Source: an uncultured Clostridia bacterium (GTDB taxonomy: Bacteria > Bacillota > Clostridia > Oscillospirales > Acutalibacteraceae). Taken from it: a stretch of DNA of 64,000 bases. The notes beneath the pieces are model-generated. The model ran no database searches. It was not told the origin of the DNA and worked only from the letters and a program-made list of their open reading frames with translations. Shown one piece after another: positions 50,563 through 59,376 of this stretch. The stretch spans positions 20,641 to 84,640 of the forward strand of contig CALAUI010000013.1 in the NCBI GenBank assembly GCA_937892115.1. The letters are read 5' to 3'. Positions within the stretch are counted from its first letter, which is position 1; each line of letters opens with the position of its first letter. Position numbers and translations under genes: made by a program.

Positions 50563-52602
50563 TTACACCTGCATACAACGTAATTTTTTCATGACCGATG
50601 ATTCTTCAAGATTTACCTTCGGGGTATTTGAGGGAACGTATACTCTGTCGTCATCATCAAGGGCAAGTATACCCATTTCAAGCATCATATCAACCGTGAC
50701 CGTATATGCCGCAAGGGTCGAGCCGTCATCACCGAGGCGAACGCACAGCTGCTCGCAATATCTGTCCCTGAGGGGCTTTGCCTTGATTGACCTGAATACC
50801 TCAACCTGAGTTTCTCTGTCGGGAGTAAGGAACGCCGCCTGCAGGGGCGAAAGCTTCTTATCCGAGGCAAATTTTTCATAGAGTGAAATAGCGGAAAGCA
50901 CCTTTTCTTCATCTGTAACGGAAGGTCTGATGCCTCTGATAACCACGGAAACACGCATTTCACCGTTGTAGACGTTCTGTTCAAGATTTACCGCAAGGTC
51001 AACCGTGTCACCCTGCTCAAAAGGAAATCTCTTCTCTGCAAGTCCGAAATAAACCGCACCGAGACGGAATCCGTTTTTGGAAACGATAAGGCGTGTATGC
51101 TTTCCCTCGGAGATACCGTTGATTTCCTCAATTTTTACGCCGAAAAGTCCGAAAACGGGCTGGGGATTGCAGGAGCCGAAGGGCTCGATTGATGATATTG
51201 CGGAAAGAACGCTGAGATTAACGGACTGCAGATTTATCCTGCAATCGATAATCTGCTCCGCAAAGGGCATTTCGCTGTCCTCTGCGTAATCGTTGATTTT
51301 TCTTCTGAAAAGGTCTATATTTTCGGATTTAAGTCCCACGCCTGCGGCAAGGGTATGCCCGCCGTAATGGGTAAGACAGTCCGAAACCGCCTCTATGGCT
51401 TCGTATATTGAAAAACCGGGAATACTTCTGCATGACCCCTTTGCCGTATCTCCCGAACGGGAAATGACGACTGCCGGTCTGCCGAATCTTTCCGTAAGCT
51501 TTGCCGCTACGATTCCGATTACGCCCTGATGCCAGTTTTCGCCGTCAACCACGATAATTTTATCCTTTGCAAGCGAGGGACTGCTCTGTATGAGAGCAAG
51601 GGCACTGCGGAATATTTCGTTTTCCGTCACCTGACGGGAAGCGTTCATGGAAGCGATTTCCTTTGCCAGATATTCCGCTTCGTCGGGGTCGTCACAAAGA
51701 AGCAGCTCAAGTGCCTTATCGGCGCTTCCCATACGCCCCGCGGCATTGATACGCGGGCAAAGGGTGTATGCAACCGAGGAGGACGTGATTTCCTTGCCGG
51801 AAATACCTGCCGCTTCAATGAGAGCGGCTATGCCGATACCCGGATGCTCATTGATATATGAGATACCCCTTCTTACCATCACTCTGTTTTCGCCGGTAAC
51901 CGAAACAACGTCGCCTATCGTACCCAGAGCAACGAGTTCGCCGTATTCCTCAAGGATGGCATCCTCGTCAAAGCCGTCTATGGCGCAGGCAAGTTTGAAA
52001 GCAACTCCCACTCCCGACATTTCCTTGAATACGGAAGGGCAATCGGGTCTGTGAGGATCGACCACTGCTTCGCACCGGGGAAGAATGTCACCAACCTTAT
52101 GATGGTCGGATACGACCACCTCAAGACCGATTTCGTAAGCGTGAGCGATTTCATCCACCGCAGTTGCGCCGTTATCAACGGTCACGATGAGGTGAACGCC
52201 CCTTGCTTTGAGTTCATCTATTGCTTTTATGTTAAGTCCGTAACCCTCGTCGATTCTGTCGGGGATATATCTGATGACGTTTGCTCCCCTGCTTTCAAGG
52301 AAGGAATAGAGGAGCGCCGTGGATGTCACGCCGTCCGCATCGTAGTCACCGAAAACGCAGATCATTTCAAAATCGTCAATCGCTCTGTTGATGCGTTCGG
52401 CAGCTTTATCCATATCCTTTATGGAGAACGGGTCAATGCTCAGAGGTGCATCGGCGTCAAAAAAATCCGCAAGCTCGTCTGTATTTTCAAATCCTCTTGA
52501 GGAAACTATGAGAGCCGCCAGAGGATCTATACCCAACTCTGATGAAACGAGGGCCGCATTCTCTTTATTACCTTTTGAAACCACCCATTTTTTTCTTCTC
52601 AT
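50563..52602 (-). CDS. recJ: single-stranded-DNA-specific exonuclease RecJ
   Basis: A 679-residue RecJ exonuclease. The DHH-phosphatase motifs GDYDADGVTSTALLY, TVDNG and VSDHHKV, followed by the DHHA1 region (GENWHQGVIGIVAAKL, YGGHTLAAGVG) and OB domain, are intact. It is shorter than Bacillus RecJ (786), mainly at the C-terminus. It degrades 5' single-stranded ends in repair. It starts the recJ-relA-dtd-MBL-hemZ operon, with a promoter at 52631-52659. Confidence 0.95.
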   Translation of the reverse strand: MRRKKWVVSKGNKENAALVSSELGIDPLAALIVSSRGFENTDELADFFDADAPLSIDPFSIKDMDKAAERINRAIDDFEMICVFGDYDADGVTSTALLYSFLESRGANVIRYIPDRIDEGYGLNIKAIDELKARGVHLIVTVDNGATAVDEIAHAYEIGLEVVVSDHHKVGDILPRCEAVVDPHRPDCPSVFKEMSGVGVAFKLACAIDGFDEDAILEEYGELVALGTIGDVVSVTGENRVMVRRGISYINEHPGIGIAALIEAAGISGKEITSSSVAYTLCPRINAAGRMGSADKALELLLCDDPDEAEYLAKEIASMNASRQVTENEIFRSALALIQSSPSLAKDKIIVVDGENWHQGVIGIVAAKLTERFGRPAVVISRSGDTAKGSCRSIPGFSIYEAIEAVSDCLTHYGGHTLAAGVGLKSENIDLFRRKINDYAEDSEMPFAEQIIDCRINLQSVNLSVLSAISSIEPFGSCNPQPVFGLFGVKIEEINGISEGKHTRLIVSKNGFRLGAVYFGLAEKRFPFEQGDTVDLAVNLEQNVYNGEMRVSVVIRGIRPSVTDEEKVLSAISLYEKFASDKKLSPLQAAFLTPDRETQVEVFRSIKAKPLRDRYCEQLCVRLGDDGSTLAAYTVTVDMMLEMGILALDDDDRVYVPSNTPKVNLEESSVMKKLRCMQV

Positions 52603-52630
52603 ACGGCACCTGTCCTTTCAATATCTGTTA

Positions 52631-52659
52631 ATTATATCATTATATAAAAGGATATGCAA
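52631..52659 (-). promoter_or_regulatory. sigma-A promoter for the recJ-relA operon
   Basis: On the minus strand TTGCAT and a perfect TATAAT with a 17-base spacer lie about 30 bases upstream of the recJ ATG, divergent from the T-box operon promoter. Confidence 0.75.
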
Positions 52660-52697
52660 GTATTTTAACGCATAACAAAAACAATATTAAATTGCGG

Positions 52698-52726
52698 TTG
52701 ACAAATGCAGAAGCGGGTGATAAAAT
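52698..52726 (+). promoter_or_regulatory. sigma-A promoter of the T-box/aryl-acid operon
   Basis: A perfect TTGACA and TAAAAT with 17-base spacing; transcription would begin near 52733 and run into the T-box leader. Confidence 0.85.
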
Positions 52727-52732
52727 ACCCAG

Positions 52733-53008
52733 TAATAATGCTATGACGAAAACAGTAGGATTCTGTGTACTCTTACAGAGAGTTGCCGGGCGGTGCGAGG
52801 CAATGGAGAAGCTTAATCCGATACCTTTCCGAGCAGCATTCCGAACACGGGGATTTATTCTGACGTTAAGTAGGCAATGCCGGGTGCGCCCGTTATCGCG
52901 TTAGGCAATGAAAGTTGCCGTTGAGGCCGCACTTGCGGTAAATTGAGGTGGTACCACGGGTTATACTCGTCCTCAGAGCTATATTAAGCTCCGGGGACGT
53001 TTTTGTTT
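52733..53008 (+). promoter_or_regulatory. T-box riboswitch leader (aromatic amino acid, probably Phe)
   Basis: The T-box core GAGGTGGTACCACGG is at 52945-52959, the stem I AGTAGG at 52754-52759, the AGAGAG-type bend and the distal-loop GGTGCGAG at 52792-52799. The helix above the specifier loop pairs 52760-52768 with 52845-52854. A transcription terminator (52969-53003) overlaps the antiterminator sequence, so uncharged tRNA should allow read-through. The antiterminator bulge reads TGGT, which pairs with tRNAs whose discriminator base is A; this fits tRNA-Phe or -Tyr and argues against tRNA-Trp. Candidate specifier triplets are TTT (52854-52856) or TTC (52858-52860), both Phe; this choice is uncertain because the lower helix is weak. 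The leader fills the 52603-53031 gap together with the two promoters. Confidence 0.93.
52969..53005 (+). terminator. T-box-controlled terminator
   Basis: GTCCTCAGAGCT pairs with AGCTCCGGGGAC (11 of 12 positions) over a 6-base loop, followed by GTTTTTG. Confidence 0.9.
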
Positions 53009-53031
53009 CCCCGGCAAAGGAGGAAAATCTT

Positions 53032-54669
53032 ATGATCATCACAGAACTGCTTGAGCGTAATGCCCGTCTTTACAAGGACGAGGTCGCTTTAGTGGAAATC
53101 AACCCTTCAACCGAGCGTGACAACGCCGCAACGTGGCGTGAAGCATCGCTGATTGAAACAGCCAAGGCAAATTCTCCCTATCGCAGAGAGATGACCTGGT
53201 CCGAATTTGATACCAGAGCAAACCGCTTTGCCAACCTGCTTCTCAGCAGAAGCATTAAAAAGGGTACAAAAGTCGGCATCCTGCTTATGAACTGCCTTGA
53301 ATGGCTTCCCCTTTATTTCGGCACTCTCAAGGCCGGCTGTATCGCCGTTCCCCTTAATTTCAGATACGCCGCAGACGAAATCCAGTATTGCTGCGACCTT
53401 GCCGATATTGAGGTGCTCATCTTCGGTGAAGAATTTATCTCAAGACTTGACGAAGTACACAACGATATGCCCAAGGTAAAGACCTTCTTCTTCGTGGGTC
53501 AGGGTGGTCCCAGATATACCGAGGACTGCTGGTCACTTATGAAATTCTGCTCATCCATCGCTCCCCCCGTTGATATCAAAGAGGATGACTATTCCGCTAT
53601 ATATTTCTCATCGGGAACAACCGGTTTCCCCAAGGCAATCCTTCACGACCACAGAGGTCTCTATCATTCATGCCTTACCGAGCAGAATCACCACGGGCAG
53701 CAGAAGGACGACGTTTTCCTCTGCATTCCTCCCCTTTACCATACCGGTGCGAAGATGCACTGGTTCGGATCTCTTCTTTCGGGCAGTAAGGCAGTCCTTC
53801 TCAGAGGTGTCAAGCCCGAGTGGATTCTCCGTGCCGTGACGGAAGAAAAATGTACCATCGTATGGCTGCTCGTTCCCTGGGCTCAGGATATTCTCGATGC
53901 CATTGACAGCGGAAGAATCGACCTTAATCATTATCTGCTTGACCAATGGCGCCTTATGCACATCGGTGCTCAGCCCGTTCCCCCCAGTCTTATCCACAGA
54001 TGGAAGAAATACTTCCCCAATCATAAATACGACACCAACTACGGCCTTTCCGAGTCTCTCGGTCCCGGCTGTGTACACCTGGGTGTTGAAAATATTGAAA
54101 AAGTCGGTGCCATCGGCATTCCCGGTTTCGGTTGGGAAACAAAGGTCGTTGACGAAAGCGACAACGTCGTTCCGACAGGCGAAGTCGGAGAGCTTTGCGT
54201 AAAGGGTCCCGGCGTAATGAAATGCTACTACAAGAATCCCGATGCAACAAACGAAATTCTCAAGGGCGACTGGCTCTATACGGGCGATATGGCAGTCGTT
54301 GACGAAGACGGCTTCATCACCCTCGTTGACAGAAAGAAGGACGTTATCATTTCCGGCGGTGAAAATATTTATCCCGTTCAGATTGAAGCATTCCTTCGCA
54401 AGCACGACAAGATCAAGGATGTCGGTGTAATCGGTCTTCCCGATCCCAGACTCGGTGAAATCACCGCCGCAATCATTGAAATCAAAGAAGGTATGACCTG
54501 CACAGAGGAAGAAATCAACGAATTCTGCAACGACCTTCCCAGATACAAGAGACCCAAAAAGATTATCTTTGCCGACGTTCCTCGTAACCCCACCGGCAAG
54601 ATTGAGAAGCCGAAGCTCCGTGAAATCTACTGTCACGGCAGACTTGTTGAAGCACAGATTAAAAGCTGA
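53032..54669 (+). CDS. acyl/aryl-CoA ligase, AMP-forming
   Basis: A 545-residue class I adenylate-forming enzyme. Motifs: SSGTTGFPKA (P-loop), YGLSES, YTGDMAVVDEDGF, DRKKDVIISGGENIYP and the catalytic lysine in NPTGKIEKP. The start at 53032 follows AAGGAGG by 7 bases; the open frame reaching into the T-box is not coding. The family activates carboxylic acids to CoA thioesters. First place in an operon with IorAB and PaaK suggests an aryl acid such as phenylacetate, 4-hydroxyphenylacetate or indoleacetate, but a medium- or branched-chain fatty acid cannot be excluded from sequence alone. It has a 30-residue insertion near residues 25-60 compared with short family members. Confidence 0.88.
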   Translation: MIITELLERNARLYKDEVALVEINPSTERDNAATWREASLIETAKANSPYRREMTWSEFDTRANRFANLLLSRSIKKGTKVGILLMNCLEWLPLYFGTLKAGCIAVPLNFRYAADEIQYCCDLADIEVLIFGEEFISRLDEVHNDMPKVKTFFFVGQGGPRYTEDCWSLMKFCSSIAPPVDIKEDDYSAIYFSSGTTGFPKAILHDHRGLYHSCLTEQNHHGQQKDDVFLCIPPLYHTGAKMHWFGSLLSGSKAVLLRGVKPEWILRAVTEEKCTIVWLLVPWAQDILDAIDSGRIDLNHYLLDQWRLMHIGAQPVPPSLIHRWKKYFPNHKYDTNYGLSESLGPGCVHLGVENIEKVGAIGIPGFGWETKVVDESDNVVPTGEVGELCVKGPGVMKCYYKNPDATNEILKGDWLYTGDMAVVDEDGFITLVDRKKDVIISGGENIYPVQIEAFLRKHDKIKDVGVIGLPDPRLGEITAAIIEIKEGMTCTEEEINEFCNDLPRYKRPKKIIFADVPRNPTGKIEKPKLREIYCHGRLVEAQIKS

Positions 54670-54686
54670 AAAAGAGGTTGATACCC

Positions 54687-56414
54687 ATGAAAACACTTAT
54701 GCTCGGTAACGAAGCGTTTGCAAGAGGTCTTTATGAAGCCGGCTGCAAATTTGTTTCGTCCTACCCTGGCACACCCAGTACGGAAATCACCGAATGTGCC
54801 GCAAAATACGAAGAAATCTACGCCGAGTGGGCTCCCAACGAAAAGGTTGCAATGGAGTCCGCCTACGGTGCTTCCCTTGCGGGAAAGAGAAGCTTCTGCG
54901 GTATGAAGCACGTTGGTCTCAACGTTGCCGCAGACCCGCTTTTCACCCTTTCATACACGGGAATCAATGCAGGCATGATAGTTGCCGTTGCCGATGATGC
55001 GGGTATGCATTCATCACAGAACGAGCAGGACAGCCGTCATTATGCCATTTCCGCAAAGCTTCCCATGCTCGAGCCCGCAGACAGCTCCGAAGCCATTGCT
55101 TTTGCAAAGCTCGCTTACGAAATGAGTGAAAAATACGACACTCCCGTTATCATCAAGATGTGTACGAGAGTTGCCCATTCCCAGAGCATTATCGAAACCT
55201 CTGACAGAGTTGAGGCGGAAGATAAGAAATATGAAAAGAACATTGCCAAATACGTTATGATGCCCGGCTATGCAAAGCTGAAGCATCCCGTTGTTGAGGC
55301 AAGGACCGCCGCCCTCACCGAATTTGCGGAATCCGCAGATATCAACAGAATTGAAAAGGGCGAGGATAATGCCATCGGCTTTATCACCGGCTCCACTTCA
55401 TATCAGTATGTCAAGGAAATATTCGGCGACAAATATCCCGTACTCAAGCTGGGCATGGTAAATCCCCTGCCCGTCAAAAAGATTAAAGACTTTGCCGCAC
55501 AGGTAAAAGAGGTAATCGTAATCGAGGAGCTTGACGATATAATTGAGTCCCACTGCAAAAAAATCGGCGTTCCCTGCAAAGGCAAGGAGCTTTTCGGCTT
55601 CGTAGGCGAATACAGCCAGAATCTCATTGCAGAGAAAATGGGCATTTCAATTCCCGCAAGCAAAAAGGTTGAGGACGCCATTCCCGGCAGGCCTCCCGTT
55701 ATGTGTGCAGGTTGTCCCCACAGAGGACTTTTCTACACGCTTAAGAAAAACAAGGTCAACGTCATCGGCGACATCGGATGCTACACTCTCGGTGCAGTTG
55801 CTCCCCTGAGCGCGGTTGACAGTGTACTGTGTATGGGTGCTTCCGTTTCCGGTCTTCACGGCTTCAACAAGCTCTCCGAAGAAAATGCACAGAAGAGCGT
55901 AGCTGTTATCGGCGACTCCACGTTTATGCACAGCGGTATCACGGGTCTTGTAAATATCGCATACAATGAATCCGATTCAACCGTTATCATCCTCGACAAT
56001 TCAATCACGGGTATGACCGGTCATCAGCAGAATCCCACCACCGGCTTCAATCTCAAGGGTGACCCCTGCACAAAGATTGACCTTGAAGCACTCTGCAAAT
56101 CCGTAGGCATCAGAAGAGTCAGAGTAGTTGACCCCTATGACCTGAAGGACTGCGACACGGCACTCAAAGAAGAGCTTGCCGCAAAAGAGCCCTCCGTCAT
56201 CATTTCACGCAGGCCCTGTGCTTTGCTTAAATATGTCAAGCATCCCGGTCCCATCAGCTGTGATAAGGATAAATGTATCGGATGCAAATCCTGCATGAAG
56301 ATCGGCTGTCCCGCCATCTCAATCGTTGACGGCAAGGCAGTTGTTGACAGCACCCTCTGTACGGGCTGCGGCGTTTGCTCACAGCTTTGTCCCAAGGATG
56401 CACTCGGAAAGTAA
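54687..56414 (+). CDS. iorA: indolepyruvate:ferredoxin oxidoreductase, alpha subunit
   Basis: A 575-residue IorA. The N-terminal pyruvate:ferredoxin-type domain (LMLGNEAFARGLYEAG, SYPGTPSTEI, EKVAMESAYGASLAG) is followed by the thiamine-diphosphate domain (RPPVMCAGCPHRG, IGDIGCYTLG, GDSTFMHSGITGL) and a C-terminal 2[4Fe-4S] ferredoxin domain (C-x2-C-x2-C-x4-C and C-x2-C-x2-C-x3-C). The enzyme interconverts aryl pyruvates and aryl-acetyl-CoA with ferredoxin. The start is the ATG at 54687, after AGAGG. Direction in the cell depends on supply; T-box control favours the biosynthetic, reductive direction. Confidence 0.95.
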   Translation: MKTLMLGNEAFARGLYEAGCKFVSSYPGTPSTEITECAAKYEEIYAEWAPNEKVAMESAYGASLAGKRSFCGMKHVGLNVAADPLFTLSYTGINAGMIVAVADDAGMHSSQNEQDSRHYAISAKLPMLEPADSSEAIAFAKLAYEMSEKYDTPVIIKMCTRVAHSQSIIETSDRVEAEDKKYEKNIAKYVMMPGYAKLKHPVVEARTAALTEFAESADINRIEKGEDNAIGFITGSTSYQYVKEIFGDKYPVLKLGMVNPLPVKKIKDFAAQVKEVIVIEELDDIIESHCKKIGVPCKGKELFGFVGEYSQNLIAEKMGISIPASKKVEDAIPGRPPVMCAGCPHRGLFYTLKKNKVNVIGDIGCYTLGAVAPLSAVDSVLCMGASVSGLHGFNKLSEENAQKSVAVIGDSTFMHSGITGLVNIAYNESDSTVIILDNSITGMTGHQQNPTTGFNLKGDPCTKIDLEALCKSVGIRRVRVVDPYDLKDCDTALKEELAAKEPSVIISRRPCALLKYVKHPGPISCDKDKCIGCKSCMKIGCPAISIVDGKAVVDSTLCTGCGVCSQLCPKDALGK

Positions 56415-56426
56415 GGAGGTAATACC

Positions 56427-56999
56427 ATGAAAACCAAAAACATTATGATAGTCGGCGTAGGCGGTCAGGGTACCCTTCTTGCATCAAAGCTTCTGGGTAA
56501 AATTCTCCTTTCAAAGGGTTATGACGTAAAGGTAAGCGAGGTTCACGGTATGAGCCAGCGCGGCGGCAGTGTCGTAACCTACGTCAGATACGGAGATAAA
56601 GTATATTCCCCCGTCATTGACAAGGGCGAAGCCGATATGATCCTCTCCTTTGAGCTTCTTGAGGCGGCAAGATGGCTTGAATTTCTTGCAGACGACGGTG
56701 TCATCATTACAAATACACAGCAGACAAACCCCATGCCCGTAATCACGGGATCGGCGGAATATCCCGCAGACCTTGACAAAAAAATCAAGGCGCTCGGCGT
56801 AAAGGCAGAATGCTTTGACGCACTTTCACTTGCGGTTGAGGCGGGCTCCTCAAAAGCAGTCAATCTTGTTCTGCTGGGCAAGCTTTCACAATATTTTGAT
56901 TTCAGCGAAGAGGATTGGATGAATGCTATTGAAACCTCCGTTCCTCCCAAATTCCTTGAAATCAATAAAAAAGCATTCATGCTTGGTAAAAACGCTTAA
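56427..56999 (+). CDS. iorB: indolepyruvate:ferredoxin oxidoreductase, beta subunit
   Basis: A 190-residue IorB (gamma-type 2-oxoacid oxidoreductase domain), partner of IorA: IMIVGVGGQGTLLASKLLG and EVHGMSQRGGSVVTYVRYG are the family signatures. It starts 12 bases after iorA with a perfect AAGGAGG site, so stoichiometric expression is likely. Confidence 0.95.
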   Translation: MKTKNIMIVGVGGQGTLLASKLLGKILLSKGYDVKVSEVHGMSQRGGSVVTYVRYGDKVYSPVIDKGEADMILSFELLEAARWLEFLADDGVIITNTQQTNPMPVITGSAEYPADLDKKIKALGVKAECFDALSLAVEAGSSKAVNLVLLGKLSQYFDFSEEDWMNAIETSVPPKFLEINKKAFMLGKNA

Positions 57000-57022
57000 T
57001 TTTCAACCGTTGGAGAAAGAAT

Positions 57023-58321
57023 ATGGAAAAGTATTATCAGAAAGAGCTTGAAACAATGCCCCGTGAGGAGCTGAAAAAGCTTCAGAGCGAAAAGCTTGTC
57101 AGACAGGTTCGCCACGCCTGGGATGACTGCCCCGACTACCGTAAAAAAATGGAAGAGGCGGGCATTACTCCCGACGATATCAAAGGCATTGAGGATTTAC
57201 ATAAGCTCCCCTTCACAAGCAAGGACGATTTAAGGGATAATTATCCCTTTGCCATGCTGGCAAAGCCCCTTGCCGATTGCGTAAGGATTCATTCCACGTC
57301 CGGTACAACCGGTAAAAGAGTAATCGCCTATTACACCGCGGACGATATTCACATGTGGGATGAATGCTGTGCCAGAGCCCTTGCGGCTGCAGGCACAACC
57401 AGAGAGGATATGGTGCAGGTTTCCTACGGCTACGGCTTATTTACGGGCGGCGCGGGTTTCCACGGCGGTTCTCATCTGCTGGGAAGCACCACGATTCCCA
57501 TGAGCTCCGGTAATACAGACAGACAGCTTCAGTTTATGGCGGACTTAGGTACGACCGTACTTTGCTGTACTCCCTCCTATGCTGCTTACCTCGGTGAAAC
57601 AATCAAGGAAAGAGGCATAGGAAACGATATAAAGCTTAAAGCCGGCATCTTCGGTGCGGAGGCGTGGAGCGAAGAAATGCGCAGAGATATTCAGGAAGCT
57701 CTCGGTATCAAGGCGTATGATATTTACGGCCTGACCGAGCTCAGCGGACCGGGTGTTGCTTACGAATGCTCCGCCCAGTCGGGTATGCATGTAAACGAGG
57801 ACCATTTCATTGCGGAAATCGTTGACCCCGAAACCTTTGAGCCGCTTCCGGCAGGATCAAAGGGCGAGCTTGTATTCACCTCGCTTGATAAAGAAGCAAT
57901 GCCCATTATCCGTTACAGAACAAAGGATATATGCGTTCTTTCGGATGAGGAATGTTCCTGCGGACGTACTTTTATCAAAATGGCGAAGCCAATGGGACGC
58001 TCCGACGATATGCTCATCATCAAGGGTGTAAACGTATTCCCCTCACAGATTGAAACCGTACTTCTCAACAACGGCTATCAGGCAAATTATCAGATTATCG
58101 TTGACAGAGTCAAAAACACGGATACCTTTGATATCAACGTCGAGCTTACTCCCGACAAATTCACGGGCAATCTCGGTGATATTTCCAAAAAGGAAAAAGC
58201 TCTCGTGCTTGAGCTGAAATCCATGCTCGGTATTATGGCAAACGTTCATCTCGTACCCCCGAAAAGTATCGCAAGGAGCGAGGGTAAGGCAGTAAGAATC
58301 ATTGACAACAGAAAAATCTGA
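57023..58321 (+). CDS. paaK: phenylacetate--CoA ligase (PaaK family)
   Basis: A 432-residue PaaK-type ligase. TSGTTGKRVIAYYT (P-loop), FGAEAWSEEMR, YDIYGLTELSGPGVAYEC, and the C-terminal GRSDDMLIIKGVNVFPSQIE block are intact. The family makes phenylacetyl-CoA and related aryl-acetyl-CoAs. It lies 23 bases after iorB. With IorAB it forms a route phenylacetate to phenylacetyl-CoA to phenylpyruvate, or the reverse acyl-CoA hydrolysis/ATP-forming direction used in amino acid fermentation. Confidence 0.92.
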   Translation: MEKYYQKELETMPREELKKLQSEKLVRQVRHAWDDCPDYRKKMEEAGITPDDIKGIEDLHKLPFTSKDDLRDNYPFAMLAKPLADCVRIHSTSGTTGKRVIAYYTADDIHMWDECCARALAAAGTTREDMVQVSYGYGLFTGGAGFHGGSHLLGSTTIPMSSGNTDRQLQFMADLGTTVLCCTPSYAAYLGETIKERGIGNDIKLKAGIFGAEAWSEEMRRDIQEALGIKAYDIYGLTELSGPGVAYECSAQSGMHVNEDHFIAEIVDPETFEPLPAGSKGELVFTSLDKEAMPIIRYRTKDICVLSDEECSCGRTFIKMAKPMGRSDDMLIIKGVNVFPSQIETVLLNNGYQANYQIIVDRVKNTDTFDINVELTPDKFTGNLGDISKKEKALVLELKSMLGIMANVHLVPPKSIARSEGKAVRIIDNRKI

Positions 58322-58336
58322 TTGGAGGAAACAGTA

Positions 58337-58723
58337 ATGGAAGTTAAACAGATTTCGGTATTCCTTGAAAACAGAAACGGTCAGCTTAAAGAGGTTACAA
58401 AGATTCTTGCGGATAACAATATTGATATTGAGGCGCTGAATATCGCGGAAACTGCGGAATACGGTATAGTACGTCTCATCGTTGACGACGTGCAGAAGGC
58501 AATCGACTCACTCATCAGTGACGGATTCATTATTTCCGTCAATCCCGTAACGGTATGCAACGTTCCCAACGTAGTGGGAAGTCTTAACAGAGTTCTCGAT
58601 AAGATTGCCGATGCAAACATCAATATTGAGTATATGTATTCCATTTTCGGCGGCAAGAACGCAGAATCAAAAATGGTATTCAAGTCGGATGACCCGGACC
58701 TGCTGGAAAAGGTGATCGGCTGA
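58337..58723 (+). CDS. tandem ACT-domain protein
   Basis: A 128-residue protein of two ACT domains (about 1-68 and 70-128; VKQISVFLENRNGQLKEVTKIL and NVPNVVGSLNRVLDKIADANINIEYMYS). ACT pairs bind amino acids as allosteric sensors. It starts at the ATG at 58337, 8 bases after GGAGG; the longer TTG reading from 58322 is not supported. Genes of this type often follow iorAB-paaK in Clostridia. It may gate the ligases or IorAB by aromatic amino acid level. It closes the T-box operon. Confidence 0.9.
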   Translation: MEVKQISVFLENRNGQLKEVTKILADNNIDIEALNIAETAEYGIVRLIVDDVQKAIDSLISDGFIISVNPVTVCNVPNVVGSLNRVLDKIADANINIEYMYSIFGGKNAESKMVFKSDDPDLLEKVIG

Positions 58724-58735
58724 AAATAAAAGAAT

Positions 58736-58768
58736 ACGGCTTCATCTTTTCGGATGAAGCCGTTATTT
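58736..58768. terminator. bidirectional terminator
   Basis: ACGGCTTCATC/GATGAAGCCGT with a short loop and T/A-rich flanks lies between the ACT gene and the convergent ECF S-component gene. Confidence 0.9.
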
Positions 58769-59304
58769 TATCTGTACAGTTTTTCGGATTTTCGGAGTAA
58801 ATCAATAAGAGGTACGATCAGTATTCCGCAGACAAGATTTCCCGCGCCGTGAATACAGTCATAGGGCAGACCGGCTATAATCCAGGTTATCATACCTCTG
58901 AAATCAAGGTGGAAGAGGATTGCCTGAGCCGGAGCGTAAAGAGTGCCGAAAAGCAAACCGTGAAGAGAGCAGACAAGCATACTGAGAATCATCAGCTTCT
59001 TGCCGTCGGCATCCTTCGGAATAAACATGGCAAATGCCCACAGAACCGTCCATATATACAGATACGGAATCCACCATAGAGCAAAGCCGTTTACAAGTCC
59101 CGTCAGAAGCACGAATACATAAATCGGATAAAGGGCTTTTCGTCTGTACACAACGGTTTCGGCAACAATAAAAACACCTATCAGATGAATGTTGGGCAGA
59201 ATATCCATAAGCAGTTTTGAAGCAAACATCAACGCACCCAGCATACTGAAAACCGTCATTTCTATTATTGTAATTTTCGCTTTATTTGCATTTGTTTTTT
59301 TCAT
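58768..59304 (-). CDS. ECF transporter S component, probably for cobalamin
   Basis: A 178-residue integral membrane protein with about six helices and the S-component style N-terminus (EMTVFSMLGALMFASKLLM), plus PYDCIHGAGNLVCGI near the end. It has no ATPase; it would share an ECF module (EcfA, EcfA', EcfT) encoded elsewhere. The cobalamin-type riboswitch directly upstream is the evidence for the substrate, as with CbrT. By sequence alone it could be another vitamin S component. Confidence 0.75.
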   Translation of the reverse strand: MKKTNANKAKITIIEMTVFSMLGALMFASKLLMDILPNIHLIGVFIVAETVVYRRKALYPIYVFVLLTGLVNGFALWWIPYLYIWTVLWAFAMFIPKDADGKKLMILSMLVCSLHGLLFGTLYAPAQAILFHLDFRGMITWIIAGLPYDCIHGAGNLVCGILIVPLIDLLRKSEKLYR

Positions 59305-59349
59305 ACCGTATCACCGCAGCCGTTTCAGGCTTCCCCGCGCCGAAAGTTA

Positions 59350-59376
59350 AAAAATAAAAACGCCCCTCAATGGGCG
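59350..59376 (-). terminator. riboswitch-controlled terminator
   Basis: On the minus strand CGCCCATTGAGGGGCG folds into a hairpin and is followed by TTTTTATTTTTT, just ahead of the S-component gene. Confidence 0.85.

Noticed and set aside
52948..53031. Upstream extension of the ligase frame into the T-box
   Set aside because: It would translate the terminator and T-box sequence; the AAGGAGG site fixes the start at 53032.
53668..54696. Long minus-strand open frame of 342 codons opposite the acyl-CoA ligase gene
   Set aside because: It lies antisense to a gene with all ligase motifs, has no ribosome site and looks like a codon-bias shadow.
54687..58321. Plain aromatic amino acid fermentation operon
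   Set aside because: Possible by enzyme content alone, but a T-box that switches genes on during amino acid starvation argues for synthesis rather than breakdown.
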